Assembly: GCA_015501075.1 (NCBI GenBank)
Contig: JADNYJ010000567.1
Span: forward strand, 1-20,241
Length of the DNA stretch: 20,241 bases
Direction of reading: 5' to 3'
Source: Gymnopilus junonius
Taxonomy: Eukaryota > Basidiomycota > Agaricomycetes > Agaricales > Galerinaceae
Positions 20,001-20,241 of the stretch are shown one piece after another (within the stretch, counting starts at the first letter, position 1; every line of letters begins with the position of its first letter). Under the pieces are notes generated by a model. The model was not told where the DNA came from, did not search any database, and saw nothing but the letters and a program-made list of their open reading frames with translations. A program made the position numbers and the translations under genes.

Positions 20001-20241
20001 AATACCAATCCGTCTTCTCCATATCTGGAACCTCCGTCTGCAGAGCTCCGCTAACATGATGAGCAAGTGGTGCAATATCAGTCCAATTCTGCTTGTCAGG
20101 GAAAGCGTAGGGTCCGTGACCAAACCCGCACATCCGAGGACAAGGGGAGGAGGAAAGTAGTAAGTGAGGTCTTGACCTGCCATGGCGGCTAGGACGTCCG
20201 GAGAGTTGGATTTGACGCCAAAAGTACCGTTAGAGTGGTCG
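16799..20241 (-). CDS. Chitin synthase, class V/VII type, with DEK_C end (5' partial, frame-broken)
   Basis: Integral-membrane enzyme that polymerises UDP-GlcNAc into cell-wall chitin. In order from the window edge: the end of a cytochrome-b5-like region ([20 protein letters not shown]), [12 protein letters not shown], a membrane helix ([16 protein letters not shown]), then the catalytic Chitin_synth_2 domain with [89 protein letters not shown] and the hallmark [17 protein letters not shown]. Membrane segments follow ([32 protein letters not shown]), then a Met/Pro-rich linker and a DEK_C domain ending [15 protein letters not shown]. Clear introns: 19843-19900, 19446-19516, 19041-19092, 18762-18823 and 16902-16963. 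Frame breaks, each explained by one missing base, occur near 20093, 19425, 19135, 18523, 18474, 18454, 18450, 18238 and 17996, with several more between 17960 and 17400. All catalytic motifs survive. Family members usually have an N-terminal myosin-like domain, which would lie outside this window. Confidence 0.9.
17050..17370 (-). other. Met/Pro/Gly-rich low-complexity linker in chitin synthase
   Basis: The tail between catalytic and DEK_C domains reads with repeated MP/MG steps (for example [18 protein letters not shown] and [18 protein letters not shown]). It is likely disordered. A linker of this kind is common in the family. Confidence 0.6.

Overview
The window looks like nuclear DNA of a basidiomycete fungus (Agaricomycotina-like). 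Genes carry many introns of about 50-60 nt with GT..AG ends. One gene belongs to DUF6533, a membrane-protein family that I know only from Basidiomycota. The right end holds a chitin synthase with a C-terminal DEK_C domain, a purely fungal architecture. No rRNA, convincing tRNA, CRISPR or prokaryotic feature was seen.

Layout. Positions 1-4800 are gene-poor and hold an 827-bp non-autonomous hAT-type element (perfect 34-bp terminal inverted repeats, 8-bp target duplication) inserted among weak coding remnants on the minus strand. Positions 4822-6467 hold a plus-strand DUF6533 multi-pass membrane protein gene whose frame is broken. Positions 6780-7610 hold a small unidentified minus-strand gene, a possible divergent mini-gene, and a 149-bp TA-flanked MITE. 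Positions 8754-11315 and 12441-14943 are tandem paralogues encoding secreted FAD-linked oxidases (VAO/PCMH fold with BBE C-terminus, isoamyl-alcohol-oxidase/AA7-like). They share 13 intron positions. Positions 14944-16798 are mostly intergenic with one unidentified coding-like patch. Positions 16799-20241 are the 3' part of a minus-strand class V/VII-type chitin synthase whose 5' end, expected to encode more of the cytochrome-b5-like and possibly a myosin-motor region, lies beyond the window.

The most important thing for a user is that nearly every recognisable gene, including the chitin synthase, is interrupted by isolated one-base frame breaks. Almost all are explained by one missing base, usually in a short homopolymer, with family-conserved residues intact on both sides. 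I listed about fifteen clear cases. They are densest in the chitin synthase, several occur in the second oxidase, and only one in the first. This looks more like an unpolished or low-coverage draft sequence than true decay of every gene, but true pseudogenisation of some copies cannot be excluded from the sequence alone. Automated gene models here will be fragmented.

The genes do not form an obvious pathway. The oxidase pair is a local tandem duplication, and the chitin synthase is a cell-wall gene that converges on it. I did not find a clear new biological system. The best leads are the young hAT MITE with an internal ORF, the possible gene cut by it, and the divergent small-gene pair next to the TA MITE.
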